DNA of 64,000 nt from an uncultured Bacteroidales bacterium (GTDB lineage Bacteria; Bacteroidota; Bacteroidia; Bacteroidales; Bacteroidaceae). The DNA is taken from NCBI GenBank assembly GCA_902788865.1, contig CADALZ010000014.1, positions 1 through 64,000 on the forward strand, given 5' to 3'. Below, piece by piece: positions 1 to 7,069 of the stretch (positions are counted from its first letter, which is position 1; each line of letters starts with the position of its first letter). Under the pieces are notes generated by a model, which saw only the letters and a list, made by a program, of their open reading frames with translations, did not search any database and had not been told where the DNA came from. The position numbers and the translations under genes are program-made.

Positions 1-28
1 GATAAGTGAAAAATCTGACATGGCAAAA

Positions 29-55
29 TCCTGAGCAACTTTTTGTTGCTCAGGA
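29..55. terminator. Hairpin, possible end of an upstream gene
   Basis: Eleven bases at 29-39 pair perfectly with 45-55 around a five-T loop. No U-rich tail follows on the plus strand, so it may be a weak or factor-assisted terminator of a gene left of the window, or a structured part of the nhaD leader. Confidence 0.4.
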
Positions 56-113
56 ACTTATAAATAAAGTTAAATCAAAGTGTTGCGGAATTAAGGATAT
101 TATAACTTAAGTT

Positions 114-1463
114 ATGTCATTTGCGTTTTACCTGATTATTTGCGTATTCATCGTGGGATACGCGTGTATCGCTCTGGAGCATCCGCTGAAAGTGAACAAG
201 GCGGCCACTGCTCTCTTCCTCTGTTTCATCTTGTGGACCATCTATGCGTTTGCCGGCACGGGTGCCATGACGCCCGAGTTTGCTGCGAAGATTGGTTCTG
301 AAGACATCCGCACGTTTATCACCGAGAACATTCTGCATCACTTAGGAGAAACCAGTGAGACGGTCTTCTTCCTGCTGGGTGCCATGACCATCGTGGCGGT
401 GATAGACACATGGGGTGCCTTCCGCATCATCACCGACAAGATCAAAGCTACCAGCAAGGTATCACTGCTGTGGATTCTCGGCACATTGGCCTTCTTCATG
501 TCGGCTGTGCTCGACAACCTCACCACTACCATCGTGATGATCACGCTGCTCAACAAGCTGATAGCCAATAAGGAGGACCGCTGGTTCTTCGCTGCCATGA
601 TCGTGATAGCTGCCAATGCCGGTGGCGCATGGACACCTATCGGTGATGTGACTACCATCATGCTGTGGGTAGGCGGAAAGGTAAGCGCACTCAACATCAT
701 GGCCATGACCGTGGTGCCAAGCCTCTTCAGTGTATTGGTGCCATTTGCCATCCTGTCGTACACCATGCGTGGCGGTCATGTAGAGGTGCCTGTCATCATC
801 GAGGACGACAACAGCCCTGCCAGCCGTGTTTCTCACTCTCAGCGTAAGATGATGCTCATCCTCGGTGTAGGACTGCTGCTCTGCGTGCCTATCTTCAAGA
901 GCGTGACACACCTGCCTCCATACATCGGCATCCTCGGCGCACTGAGTATCCTTTGGATCACTACTGAGATCTTCCGTCCGAAGGAGAGACAGAATCCTAA
1001 CAGAGCAGATCTGAAGGTATCACATATTCTTCCTAAGGTCGATGTGGACACCATCCTCTTCTTCCTCGGCATCCTGATGGCTGTAGGCGTGCTGCAGATC
1101 TGCGGACACCTCTCTATGCTTGCTGCCGGTCTCGATCAAATCGCTGTTGCAGAGCCTAACAAGTACTTCCTGATAGACATCATCATCGGTGTGCTCTCCA
1201 GCATCGTGGACAATGTGCCTCTGGTGGCTGGTACCATGGGTATGTACGACTTCCCGATGGATCACTACTTCTGGGAGATGTTGGCCTACTGTGCCGGTAC
1301 GGGTGGTAGCATTCTCATCATCGGTTCTGCCGCTGGTATCGCTGCCATGAGCATCGAGAAGATAGATTTCATTTGGTACTTGAAGCGCATCACATGGATT
1401 GCCTTTGTGGGCTATATCGCTGGTGCACTGATTTATATCCTTCAGTATAACCTCATTCATTGA
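114..1463 (+). CDS. nhaD: NhaD-type sodium:proton antiporter
   Basis: A 449-residue polytopic inner-membrane protein with about 12 hydrophobic segments. It matches the NhaD branch of the ion transporter superfamily, which exports Na+ (or Li+) in exchange for protons. The first half has the conserved SAVLDNLTTT stretch near residue 132 followed by NAGGAWTPIGD, and the second half has the equivalent SSIVDNVPLVAG near residue 362; such paired Asp-Asn re-entrant motifs are typical of the fold. The length is normal for the family. Thirteen bases separate it from the next gene, so the two are probably co-transcribed. Confidence 0.93.
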   Translation: MSFAFYLIICVFIVGYACIALEHPLKVNKAATALFLCFILWTIYAFAGTGAMTPEFAAKIGSEDIRTFITENILHHLGETSETVFFLLGAMTIVAVIDTWGAFRIITDKIKATSKVSLLWILGTLAFFMSAVLDNLTTTIVMITLLNKLIANKEDRWFFAAMIVIAANAGGAWTPIGDVTTIMLWVGGKVSALNIMAMTVVPSLFSVLVPFAILSYTMRGGHVEVPVIIEDDNSPASRVSHSQRKMMLILGVGLLLCVPIFKSVTHLPPYIGILGALSILWITTEIFRPKERQNPNRADLKVSHILPKVDVDTILFFLGILMAVGVLQICGHLSMLAAGLDQIAVAEPNKYFLIDIIIGVLSSIVDNVPLVAGTMGMYDFPMDHYFWEMLAYCAGTGGSILIIGSAAGIAAMSIEKIDFIWYLKRITWIAFVGYIAGALIYILQYNLIH

Positions 1464-1476
1464 TTAGAGTAGGATA

Positions 1477-2475
1477 ATGTTCAGAAGGCTGTCCATCTTT
1501 TGTTGCTTGCTACTGCTGTTTACTGCCGATGCGTCGGCACAGTGGGAGATGCTGCAAAAGGTGGACAGTTTTCTTGTTAGAATGCAGCGTAGCAATGTAG
1601 ATACCAACTACATCGTTCGTCCGAAAGGCCGCCTCACTGTGCGACTGCTAAGCAATTTCTCTGGTGCTCATGTCGACCTTATAGATCGCGAAAAGGGAGA
1701 GGAAAGCGCATCTGCCAATCTTCGCAGTGACATGAAGTGGACGCTCACCAGTAGTATCAACTACCGTGGCCTCTCCGTGGCACTCTCCGTGAATCCTGGA
1801 CATGTGTTCGACTGGTATCACGACATGGAATTCAACATCAACGCTTATGGCAACAAGATGGGAGCCGACTTCATCTATCAGCATGCAGAGAATGTCGGTG
1901 GCGAGATGGGTGATTCAGACCTTACTCTACAGATTCCAGAAAACATGATTTCCATGCGAACCGTGAATGCCAACTACTACTATGTGTTCAACCATCGCCG
2001 CTTCTCCTATCCGGCAGCTTTCACACAGAGCTTCATACAGAAACGCAGTGCCGGTAGTGTCATCGTGGGTGCCAGCTATGAGAAGATGGTTATGAAGCTC
2101 GGAAAGGATTTCGATTTTTTGACAGATGGCGACACTAATTTGATGAATACCGATTTGCTGGGCATCGGTGTGGGATATGGCTACAACATAGTGCCTAATC
2201 CCAAATGGCTGATTCACTTATCTGGACTTCCCACAGTGGTGGTGTGGCGCAATATGCACATGGAGGACGATGGCTATACTGCACGCGGCAGTCATCCGTT
2301 CTCTCTCCCTAATATGCTGGTGACGGCACGCCTCTCTATCATTCACTACCATGAAAATCGGTTCTATGGCATCACTGGCGTGCTGAATCACAGTCACTTA
2401 GGACAGAGCGGTGCCGATATGACCGACCATCTGAAGTGGCGCATCCGCCTGCTCTTCGGCATCCGTTTCTGGTAA
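1477..2475 (+). CDS. DUF4421-type outer-membrane-associated protein
   Basis: 332 residues with an N-terminal signal peptide (hydrophobic core about residues 7-19, likely cleavage after DASA). The rest is rich in alternating aromatic strands such as MRTVNANYYYVFN and ends in the aromatic IRFW, as outer-membrane beta-barrels do. It resembles the Bacteroidetes DUF4421 family, whose function is unknown. It follows nhaD after 13 bases with no terminator between, so it is probably the second gene of that transcript. Any link to sodium transport is only positional. Confidence 0.7.
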   Translation: MFRRLSIFCCLLLLFTADASAQWEMLQKVDSFLVRMQRSNVDTNYIVRPKGRLTVRLLSNFSGAHVDLIDREKGEESASANLRSDMKWTLTSSINYRGLSVALSVNPGHVFDWYHDMEFNINAYGNKMGADFIYQHAENVGGEMGDSDLTLQIPENMISMRTVNANYYYVFNHRRFSYPAAFTQSFIQKRSAGSVIVGASYEKMVMKLGKDFDFLTDGDTNLMNTDLLGIGVGYGYNIVPNPKWLIHLSGLPTVVVWRNMHMEDDGYTARGSHPFSLPNMLVTARLSIIHYHENRFYGITGVLNHSHLGQSGADMTDHLKWRIRLLFGIRFW

Positions 2476-2477
2476 AA

Positions 2478-2508
2478 AACAAAAAATCCCGAAGCAAAGC
2501 TTCAGGAT
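2478..2508 (-). terminator. Rho-independent terminator of tRNA-Asp
   Basis: On the minus strand a perfect 10-bp stem (2486-2495 with 2499-2508, three-base loop) is followed by a T run. It lies just downstream of the tRNA-Asp 3' end and on the opposite strand to the preceding gene. Confidence 0.85.
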
Positions 2509-2514
2509 CTTCTG

Positions 2515-2588
2515 CGGTGCGTACGAGACTCGAACTCGTGACCCCATGCGTGACAGGCATGTATTCTAACCAACTGAACTAACGCACC
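2515..2588 (-). tRNA. tRNA-Asp (GTC)
   Basis: Read on the minus strand this folds into a complete cloverleaf. The acceptor stem starts GGTGCGT and ends ACGCACC with discriminator G73, as expected for Asp. The anticodon loop CTGTCAC carries GTC, and the T arm holds GTTCGAGTC. The 3' CCA is not encoded. Confidence 0.97.
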
Positions 2589-2606
2589 ATTTTGTCTTAG
2601 CGAGTG

Positions 2607-2637
2607 CAAAGATATAGCATTTTTTTATTTCTGCAAA
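2607..2637 (-). promoter_or_regulatory. Promoter of tRNA-Asp
   Basis: The minus strand has TTTG (2634-2637), a 19-base spacer and TATCTTTG (2607-2614), a full match to the Bacteroidetes -33/-7 promoter, about 20 bases upstream of the tRNA. Confidence 0.8.
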
Positions 2638-2641
2638 GTTT

Positions 2642-3643
2642 TTAGCGATTTAGTTTCCTGATTCCTTCAAAAATTTCATCATTCAGCTGACGGAGACCGT
2701 TGAGCACCACCTCCTGTGTGCGCTCCAGCACATTGCCGTCGTGCTCCGGAGACTCGGGCTCCTCGGGCGTGATGACGCGAAGACCTGCTGGCACTATGTT
2801 CACGTAGATGTCTTCGCCCATCATGATGGGATCACCGTCGTAGTGCGCCACACCGGGCTTCTCACGGTGTATGTGTACCGATTTGCAGCGGAAGGTCTTG
2901 ATGTGGCTGTTCTGATCGATGGTCTTGTTGAAGAGCTGGAACGTCAATGAGGGCACATCCAGCAGCGTGAAAGGCTCCAGCACCGTGATGTCCAGCATGC
3001 CGTCCATCAGTGATGCATGCGGAGCGATATACGCGTTGTTGCCATACTGTGCCGCATTGCCGCATGCTATCACGAAGGCCTTGTAGTGCTCCGTGTTCCC
3101 CTCGATGTCCAGTTCGTAAGTTTCAGGCTTATAGCTCAGATTCTCGCGCAGCGTCTGCTCTACATATGACAGCGGTCCTCGCTTGCCCGATTCCGCAAAC
3201 TTGAGACTGATGAATGCATCGAAGCCCACACCGCACGTGCAGAAGAACAGCTGCCCATTGATTTTCCCGTAATCGATGGTTTCCACCACTCCCTTGTTCA
3301 GTATGTCTATCGCCTTACCGACGATGGTGGAGATGTGCAGATGACGTGCCAGTCCGTTGCCCGATCCGCATGGGATGATGCCCAGTGCCGTGTCTGTATG
3401 CACCAACGAGCGTGCTATTTCATTCACCGTGCCGTCACCGCCGATGGCCACCACGGCAAAGTCACCCTTCTCGGCGCAAGTCTTCGCCAGCACTACGGCA
3501 TGTCCGGCATACTCGGTCTTTATGATGTCATAGTCATAGAGAGAGGTGTCCAGCTTCTCGGGGATGAGCTTCAAGATTTGCTCCTTTCCCTGAGTGCCGG
3601 AGATGGGATTCAAGATGAATGTTATTTTCTTCTTCTCAGCCAT
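2642..3643 (-). CDS. Diacylglycerol/lipid kinase family protein (YegS/BmrU-like)
   Basis: 333 residues with the DAGK catalytic fold. The N-terminal ILNPISGTQGK is followed by the nucleotide-binding GGDGTVNEI at residues 68-76 and by CGSGNGLARHL. The C-terminal half is the beta-rich lipid-binding domain with the YDGD motif. It probably phosphorylates a lipid such as diacylglycerol or an undecaprenyl-type alcohol at the inner face of the membrane; the substrate cannot be read from the sequence. It lies 15 bases downstream of the agmatine deiminase gene on the same strand, suggesting an operon. Confidence 0.9.
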   Translation of the reverse strand: MAEKKKITFILNPISGTQGKEQILKLIPEKLDTSLYDYDIIKTEYAGHAVVLAKTCAEKGDFAVVAIGGDGTVNEIARSLVHTDTALGIIPCGSGNGLARHLHISTIVGKAIDILNKGVVETIDYGKINGQLFFCTCGVGFDAFISLKFAESGKRGPLSYVEQTLRENLSYKPETYELDIEGNTEHYKAFVIACGNAAQYGNNAYIAPHASLMDGMLDITVLEPFTLLDVPSLTFQLFNKTIDQNSHIKTFRCKSVHIHREKPGVAHYDGDPIMMGEDIYVNIVPAGLRVITPEEPESPEHDGNVLERTQEVVLNGLRQLNDEIFEGIRKLNR

Positions 3644-3658
3644 GGGTTTAAGTTTTCA

Positions 3659-4774
3659 TTATTTCAGTACTCCGATGGGGTATTGCATGGTGATGCAGTG
3701 CAGCGATCCGTGCTGACAGATCAACGGACGACAGTCTATGCCCACTATCTCTCTTCCTGGAAAAGCCGCTTGCAGCACCTCTTTGGCTTTGGCATCGTTT
3801 TCCGCTTGGCGGTAGGTAGGATAGAGCACCGCACCGTTCACTATCAGGAAGTTGGCATACGTAGCCGGCAGTCGCTCTCCATCTTCCCACACGGCATCGG
3901 CCATCGGGAGCGGGAAGAGTTGGTATGCAGAGCCGTCGGCCATCCGCAGTGCTTTCAGTTCTTCTTCCATCAGATGCAGCTCTTCGTAGTGCTCATCAGC
4001 GGTATCCGTGCATTGCACGTAGGCGATGGAAGTAGGGGAGCAGAAGCGTGCCAACGTATCTACATGGCTGTCGGTATCATCACCGCGTAGATAGCCGTGA
4101 TGCAGCCACAGGATGCGTTCCAGATGCAGCGATGCCTTCAGTTCCTCTTCTATCTCCACCATATTCAGATGTGGATTGCGGTTGGGATTCAGCAGACATT
4201 CGGCAGTGGTAAGCAGCGTGCCACGTCCGTCGCTCTCTATCGAACCGCCTTCCAGCACGAAGTTCAGATGATTCTCATAAGTGCCGTGGAGTAGGGCAGC
4301 ATCCACCAGATGTCCGGTGATCTCATTGTCGAGCTTTGCAGGGAACTTGCTTCCCCAGCCGTTGAAGCAGAAATCCAGCAGATGAGGCTTCACGCTGTCT
4401 GTCAGTGTGATGGCACCATGGTCACGCGCCCATGTGTCGTTCGTGTCGCACTTGAAGAAGCGCACATGCTCCATGTTCACCTCATCTTCTATCTGTGCCC
4501 TCACGGCATCGGGTTCTGGTGTCACTATCAGCAGCAGCTCGCGTTTGGCAATCTCTCGAGCCACCGCTTTGAAGCACGCTTGTACCTCCTTCAGCATCGG
4601 TGCCCAGTCGGTGTCTTTGTGCGGCCACGTCAGTTGCACACCGCTCTGCGGATACCATTCGGCAGGGAGTATGGGAGCACTCTGCTCTACCATCACATCT
4701 TTAAATAGTGTAGCATCTATCTGCAGTTCGTCGTCCCTGCGATCGAAGAATGGATTATGTACCTTGAATGCCAT
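3659..4774 (-). CDS. aguA: Agmatine deiminase / peptidylarginine deiminase family
   Basis: 371 residues from the ATG at 4774. The open frame runs further upstream but enters the tRNA-Gly gene, so the internal ATG (MAFKVHNP) is the real start. The guanidine-deiminase motifs are in order: WARDHGAI, LEGGSIESDG, HVDTLARF, and the catalytic GSLHC with Cys360 near the C-terminus. The likely reaction is agmatine to N-carbamoylputrescine plus ammonia, in putrescine synthesis. The usual partner, N-carbamoylputrescine amidase, is not adjacent. A PAD-type arginine deiminase activity remains possible. Confidence 0.88.
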   Translation of the reverse strand: MAFKVHNPFFDRRDDELQIDATLFKDVMVEQSAPILPAEWYPQSGVQLTWPHKDTDWAPMLKEVQACFKAVAREIAKRELLLIVTPEPDAVRAQIEDEVNMEHVRFFKCDTNDTWARDHGAITLTDSVKPHLLDFCFNGWGSKFPAKLDNEITGHLVDAALLHGTYENHLNFVLEGGSIESDGRGTLLTTAECLLNPNRNPHLNMVEIEEELKASLHLERILWLHHGYLRGDDTDSHVDTLARFCSPTSIAYVQCTDTADEHYEELHLMEEELKALRMADGSAYQLFPLPMADAVWEDGERLPATYANFLIVNGAVLYPTYRQAENDAKAKEVLQAAFPGREIVGIDCRPLICQHGSLHCITMQYPIGVLK

Positions 4775-4817
4775 CGTCTCTATTTTTTTGCGAAGATACG
4801 GCAAAAAGGGGAGAATA

Positions 4818-4850
4818 CAAAAAGAGATTGCCAATTTCTTGACAATCTCT
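4818..4850 (-). terminator. Terminator of the Gly-Leu-Gly tRNA operon
   Basis: On the minus strand an 8-bp stem (4823-4830 with 4843-4850) is followed by a T run, directly downstream of the last tRNA-Gly. Confidence 0.8.
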
Positions 4851-4857
4851 CTTGCAG

Positions 4858-4930
4858 AGCGGAAAACGAGACTCGGACTCGCGACCCCAACCTTGGCAAG
4901 GTTGTGCTCTACCAACTGAGCTATTTCCGC
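4858..4930 (-). tRNA. tRNA-Gly (GCC), copy 1
   Basis: The minus-strand cloverleaf starts GCGGAAA and ends TTTCCGC with discriminator T. The anticodon loop contains GCC. It is base-for-base identical to the copy at 5278-5350. No CCA is encoded. Confidence 0.97.
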
Positions 4931-4962
4931 AAATTATTTCATAATTTGCAGGATTTTAGGCG

Positions 4963-5004
4963 GCGCCTCGGCAAATTCAAGCGAGCTTGATTTGCTCTCG
5001 GCTT
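4963..5004. repeat. Imperfect palindrome in the tRNA operon spacer
   Basis: The 239-base spacer between tRNA-Leu and the distal tRNA-Gly is unusually long. It holds an imperfect hairpin: GGCAAATTCAAGC on one arm and GCTTGATTTGC on the other, flanked by CTCGG-type bases. It may be an RNA-processing structure or a dispersed repeat. No gene is visible in the spacer. Confidence 0.5.
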
Positions 5005-5169
5005 GCACTAAAATTCCGCAAAAAACGCTTTGTTTTGCAGGCGTTAGTTTGTATTCTACGTATACGAGAATTCCGCGTTACGCTGTTTTCTTCAGGCGTA
5101 AGTTATATAATTCTCCATTGTTTCATAGATAAATGTTCTTTGAATAAGCTTAACTATTAGTAATTTTTG

Positions 5170-5251
5170 TGCCCAAGAAAGGACTCGAACCTTCACGCCT
5201 CGCGGCACACGCACCTGAAACGTGCGCGTCTACCAATTCCGCCACTTGGGC
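5170..5251 (-). tRNA. tRNA-Leu (CAG)
   Basis: An 82-base class II cloverleaf on the minus strand. The acceptor is GCCCAAG/CTTGGGC with discriminator A73. The anticodon stem CACGT/GCGTG closes the loop TTCAGGT, giving CAG. A long variable arm (TGCCGCGAGGCGT) is present, as in Leu tRNAs. Confidence 0.95.
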
Positions 5252-5277
5252 CTTTGGTCAAACTTTTCAATACTTAG

Positions 5278-5350
5278 AGCGGAAAACGAGACTCGGACTC
5301 GCGACCCCAACCTTGGCAAGGTTGTGCTCTACCAACTGAGCTATTTCCGC
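5278..5350 (-). tRNA. tRNA-Gly (GCC), copy 2
   Basis: Identical over its full length to the tRNA-Gly at 4858-4930 and first in the three-tRNA transcript. The identity, including flanking AGAGC, suggests recent tandem duplication or gene conversion around tRNA-Leu. Confidence 0.97.
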
Positions 5351-5393
5351 ATTTTTCAATGACTCATTGTTCACTTGCTTTGTTAAGCGGTTG

Positions 5394-5424
5394 CAAAGGT
5401 AAGCAATATTTTTTAACCTGCAAG
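5394..5424 (-). promoter_or_regulatory. Promoter of the Gly-Leu-Gly tRNA operon
   Basis: The minus strand has CTTG (5421-5424), 19 bases and TACCTTTG (5394-5401), about 40 bases before the first tRNA. Confidence 0.75.
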
Positions 5425-5443
5425 CGTAAAAAGGAATTTTTTT

Positions 5444-6583
5444 TCAATCCATGCGGTCTTTGTAATCCCAATAGGTGTAACGACGATAGAGCACCGCCTG
5501 TCCGTCGCTCGTCCACAGACCGATGCTGGGATGCTGAATGCCGTTGAACATCGTGGTCTTCACCGTGGTGTAGTGTATCATGTCTTCCAGCACGATGAGC
5601 TCACCGATTTCCAGCGGATGGTCGAAGCTCCAACTGCCGATGAAATCACCGCTGAGGCACGAATTGCCGCCCATGCGATAGACGTAAGGACCGTCTTCAC
5701 CGAATGTCGCTCCCGTGATGACGGGCTGATAGGGCATCTCCAGACAGTCGGGCATATGGCACGTGAAGCTCACGTTCAGAATGGCGGTCTTTATGCCGCG
5801 GTTTTCCACGATGTCCACCACGCGCGCCGTGAGCACTCCCGTCTGCCATGCAAATGCAGAGCCGGGCTCCAGGATGATGCGTAGCTGCGGATAGCGCTCA
5901 TGCAGCCCTTTTAATAGATTAATAAGGTGATCTACATCGTAGTCCTTGCGTGTCATCAAGTGACCGCCTCCGAGGTTCAGCCACTTCAGCTGTGGCAGCC
6001 ACTTCCCGAATTTCTCCTCCAGATGCTGCAGTGTGTGCTCCAGTGCATACGACGAAGATTCGCAATGACAATGGCAGTGGAAACCCTCTATGCCCTCTGG
6101 AAGTTCGTCGGGCAGTTGTTCCGACAGAAGCCCGAAACGAGTGCCCGGTGCACAGGGATTGTAGAGGTCGGTCTCTATCTCCGAATACTCCGGATTGACG
6201 CGCACACCGCAAGAGATGGCATGGTCGGCCTCCTTCGTCAGCGGATAGAAGCGCTCGTATTGTGTCAGTGAATTGAAGGTGATATGACTGCTGCATCGCA
6301 TGATTTCCCCAAAATCTTCCTCCGTATAGGCGGGAGAGTAGGTGTGTGCCCTGCTGCCAAACTCCTCGTAGGCCAATCGTGCCTCATACGGCGAACTGGC
6401 GGTGGTGTGGTGGATATACTCCCTGAAGATGGGGAAACTCTTCCACAGCGCGAAGGCCTTGAAGGCAAGGATGATTTCCACGTCGGCCGTGTCGGCCACA
6501 TGCTTTATCAGCGTGAGGTTCCTGCGCAGAAGGTCTTCCTCCATGATGTAGCAGGGATTGGGGAATTTGCTGTAGTCTATCAT
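5444..6583 (-). CDS. nspC: Carboxynorspermidine/carboxyspermidine decarboxylase
   Basis: 379 residues of the fold III PLP-dependent (alanine racemase-like) decarboxylases. The PLP lysine is in ILAFKAF at Lys42, the glycine-rich phosphate loop is NLGGGH, and EPGSAF follows as in NspC. The C-terminal MGGNSCLSGD supplies the active-site Cys and Asp from the partner subunit. It makes spermidine or norspermidine from the carboxy form in the aspartate-semialdehyde polyamine route. It starts two bases after the small lipoprotein gene, so the two may be co-transcribed. The agmatine deiminase gene lies just beyond the tRNAs, so two polyamine steps are close together. Confidence 0.93.
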   Translation of the reverse strand: MIDYSKFPNPCYIMEEDLLRRNLTLIKHVADTADVEIILAFKAFALWKSFPIFREYIHHTTASSPYEARLAYEEFGSRAHTYSPAYTEEDFGEIMRCSSHITFNSLTQYERFYPLTKEADHAISCGVRVNPEYSEIETDLYNPCAPGTRFGLLSEQLPDELPEGIEGFHCHCHCESSSYALEHTLQHLEEKFGKWLPQLKWLNLGGGHLMTRKDYDVDHLINLLKGLHERYPQLRIILEPGSAFAWQTGVLTARVVDIVENRGIKTAILNVSFTCHMPDCLEMPYQPVITGATFGEDGPYVYRMGGNSCLSGDFIGSWSFDHPLEIGELIVLEDMIHYTTVKTTMFNGIQHPSIGLWTSDGQAVLYRRYTYWDYKDRMD

Positions 6584-6585
6584 AA

Positions 6586-6993
6586 TTAGTCTATTACTAC
6601 TCTTATCAATTTATGCATGAGGCGAGTGCCTCCGGATTCAGGCATTTCCTGCCAGAGTATTTCGCCTTTATTTAATTTTCCGGTACTGAAGTAAATCGTA
6701 TGGCCTTCGCTGGTGGTCAGTTGTACCCTCAAACCATGATTTTGCAACTGGTAGGTGTAGCTCACTGTGATTCCACGCTCTCCTACAAGGCAGGTACACG
6801 TATTATCTGTATTGAAAATCCAGATAGACGCATCTGTCATCGTGGCGTTCTTGTCCAGGGGTGCCACTTCCCATGCACCCAACAGTTCTTGCTGACTGAT
6901 GCCTGTCAACGCATCGTCATCGTCACTGCAAGCAGTAAAACTCATTGTCAATAAGAGGGTTGCAAGTAACCCGAAAAATCTAAGTGCCTTCAT
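6586..6993 (-). CDS. Small lipoprotein, lipocalin-like
   Basis: 135 residues from the ATG at 6993 (MKALRFFG); the in-frame extension upstream covers the promoter. A lipoprotein signal ends in SFTAC (Cys22) followed by SDDDD, which resembles a Bacteroidetes surface-export tag. The remainder, starting LLGAWEVAPLDKN and with WIFNTDNTCTC, looks like the small lipocalin-like beta-barrel domains common in Bacteroidetes. The ligand is unknown. It is directly upstream of nspC. Confidence 0.7.
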   Translation of the reverse strand: MKALRFFGLLATLLLTMSFTACSDDDDALTGISQQELLGAWEVAPLDKNATMTDASIWIFNTDNTCTCLVGERGITVSYTYQLQNHGLRVQLTTSEGHTIYFSTGKLNKGEILWQEMPESGGTRLMHKLIRVVID

Positions 6994-7032
6994 AATGCTA
7001 AGTTTTAATTGTAAGTATTTGTATTGTAAATG

Positions 7033-7040
7033 CAAAAATA
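7033..7040 (-). promoter_or_regulatory. -7 box for the lipoprotein-nspC transcript
   Basis: TATTTTTG on the minus strand, about 40 bases before the lipoprotein ATG. The -33 element is not clear. Confidence 0.5.
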
Positions 7041-7069
7041 CAAAAACCTTGCATGCGTACAAGAACTTT

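Noticed and set aside
3335..4090. 251-codon open frame opposite the lipid kinase and deiminase genes
   Set aside because: It spans two well-supported minus-strand genes and has no recognisable domain.
4774..4915. N-terminal extension of the agmatine deiminase
   Set aside because: The extended frame would be translated from inside the tRNA-Gly gene and its terminator; the ATG at 4774 matches the family's start.
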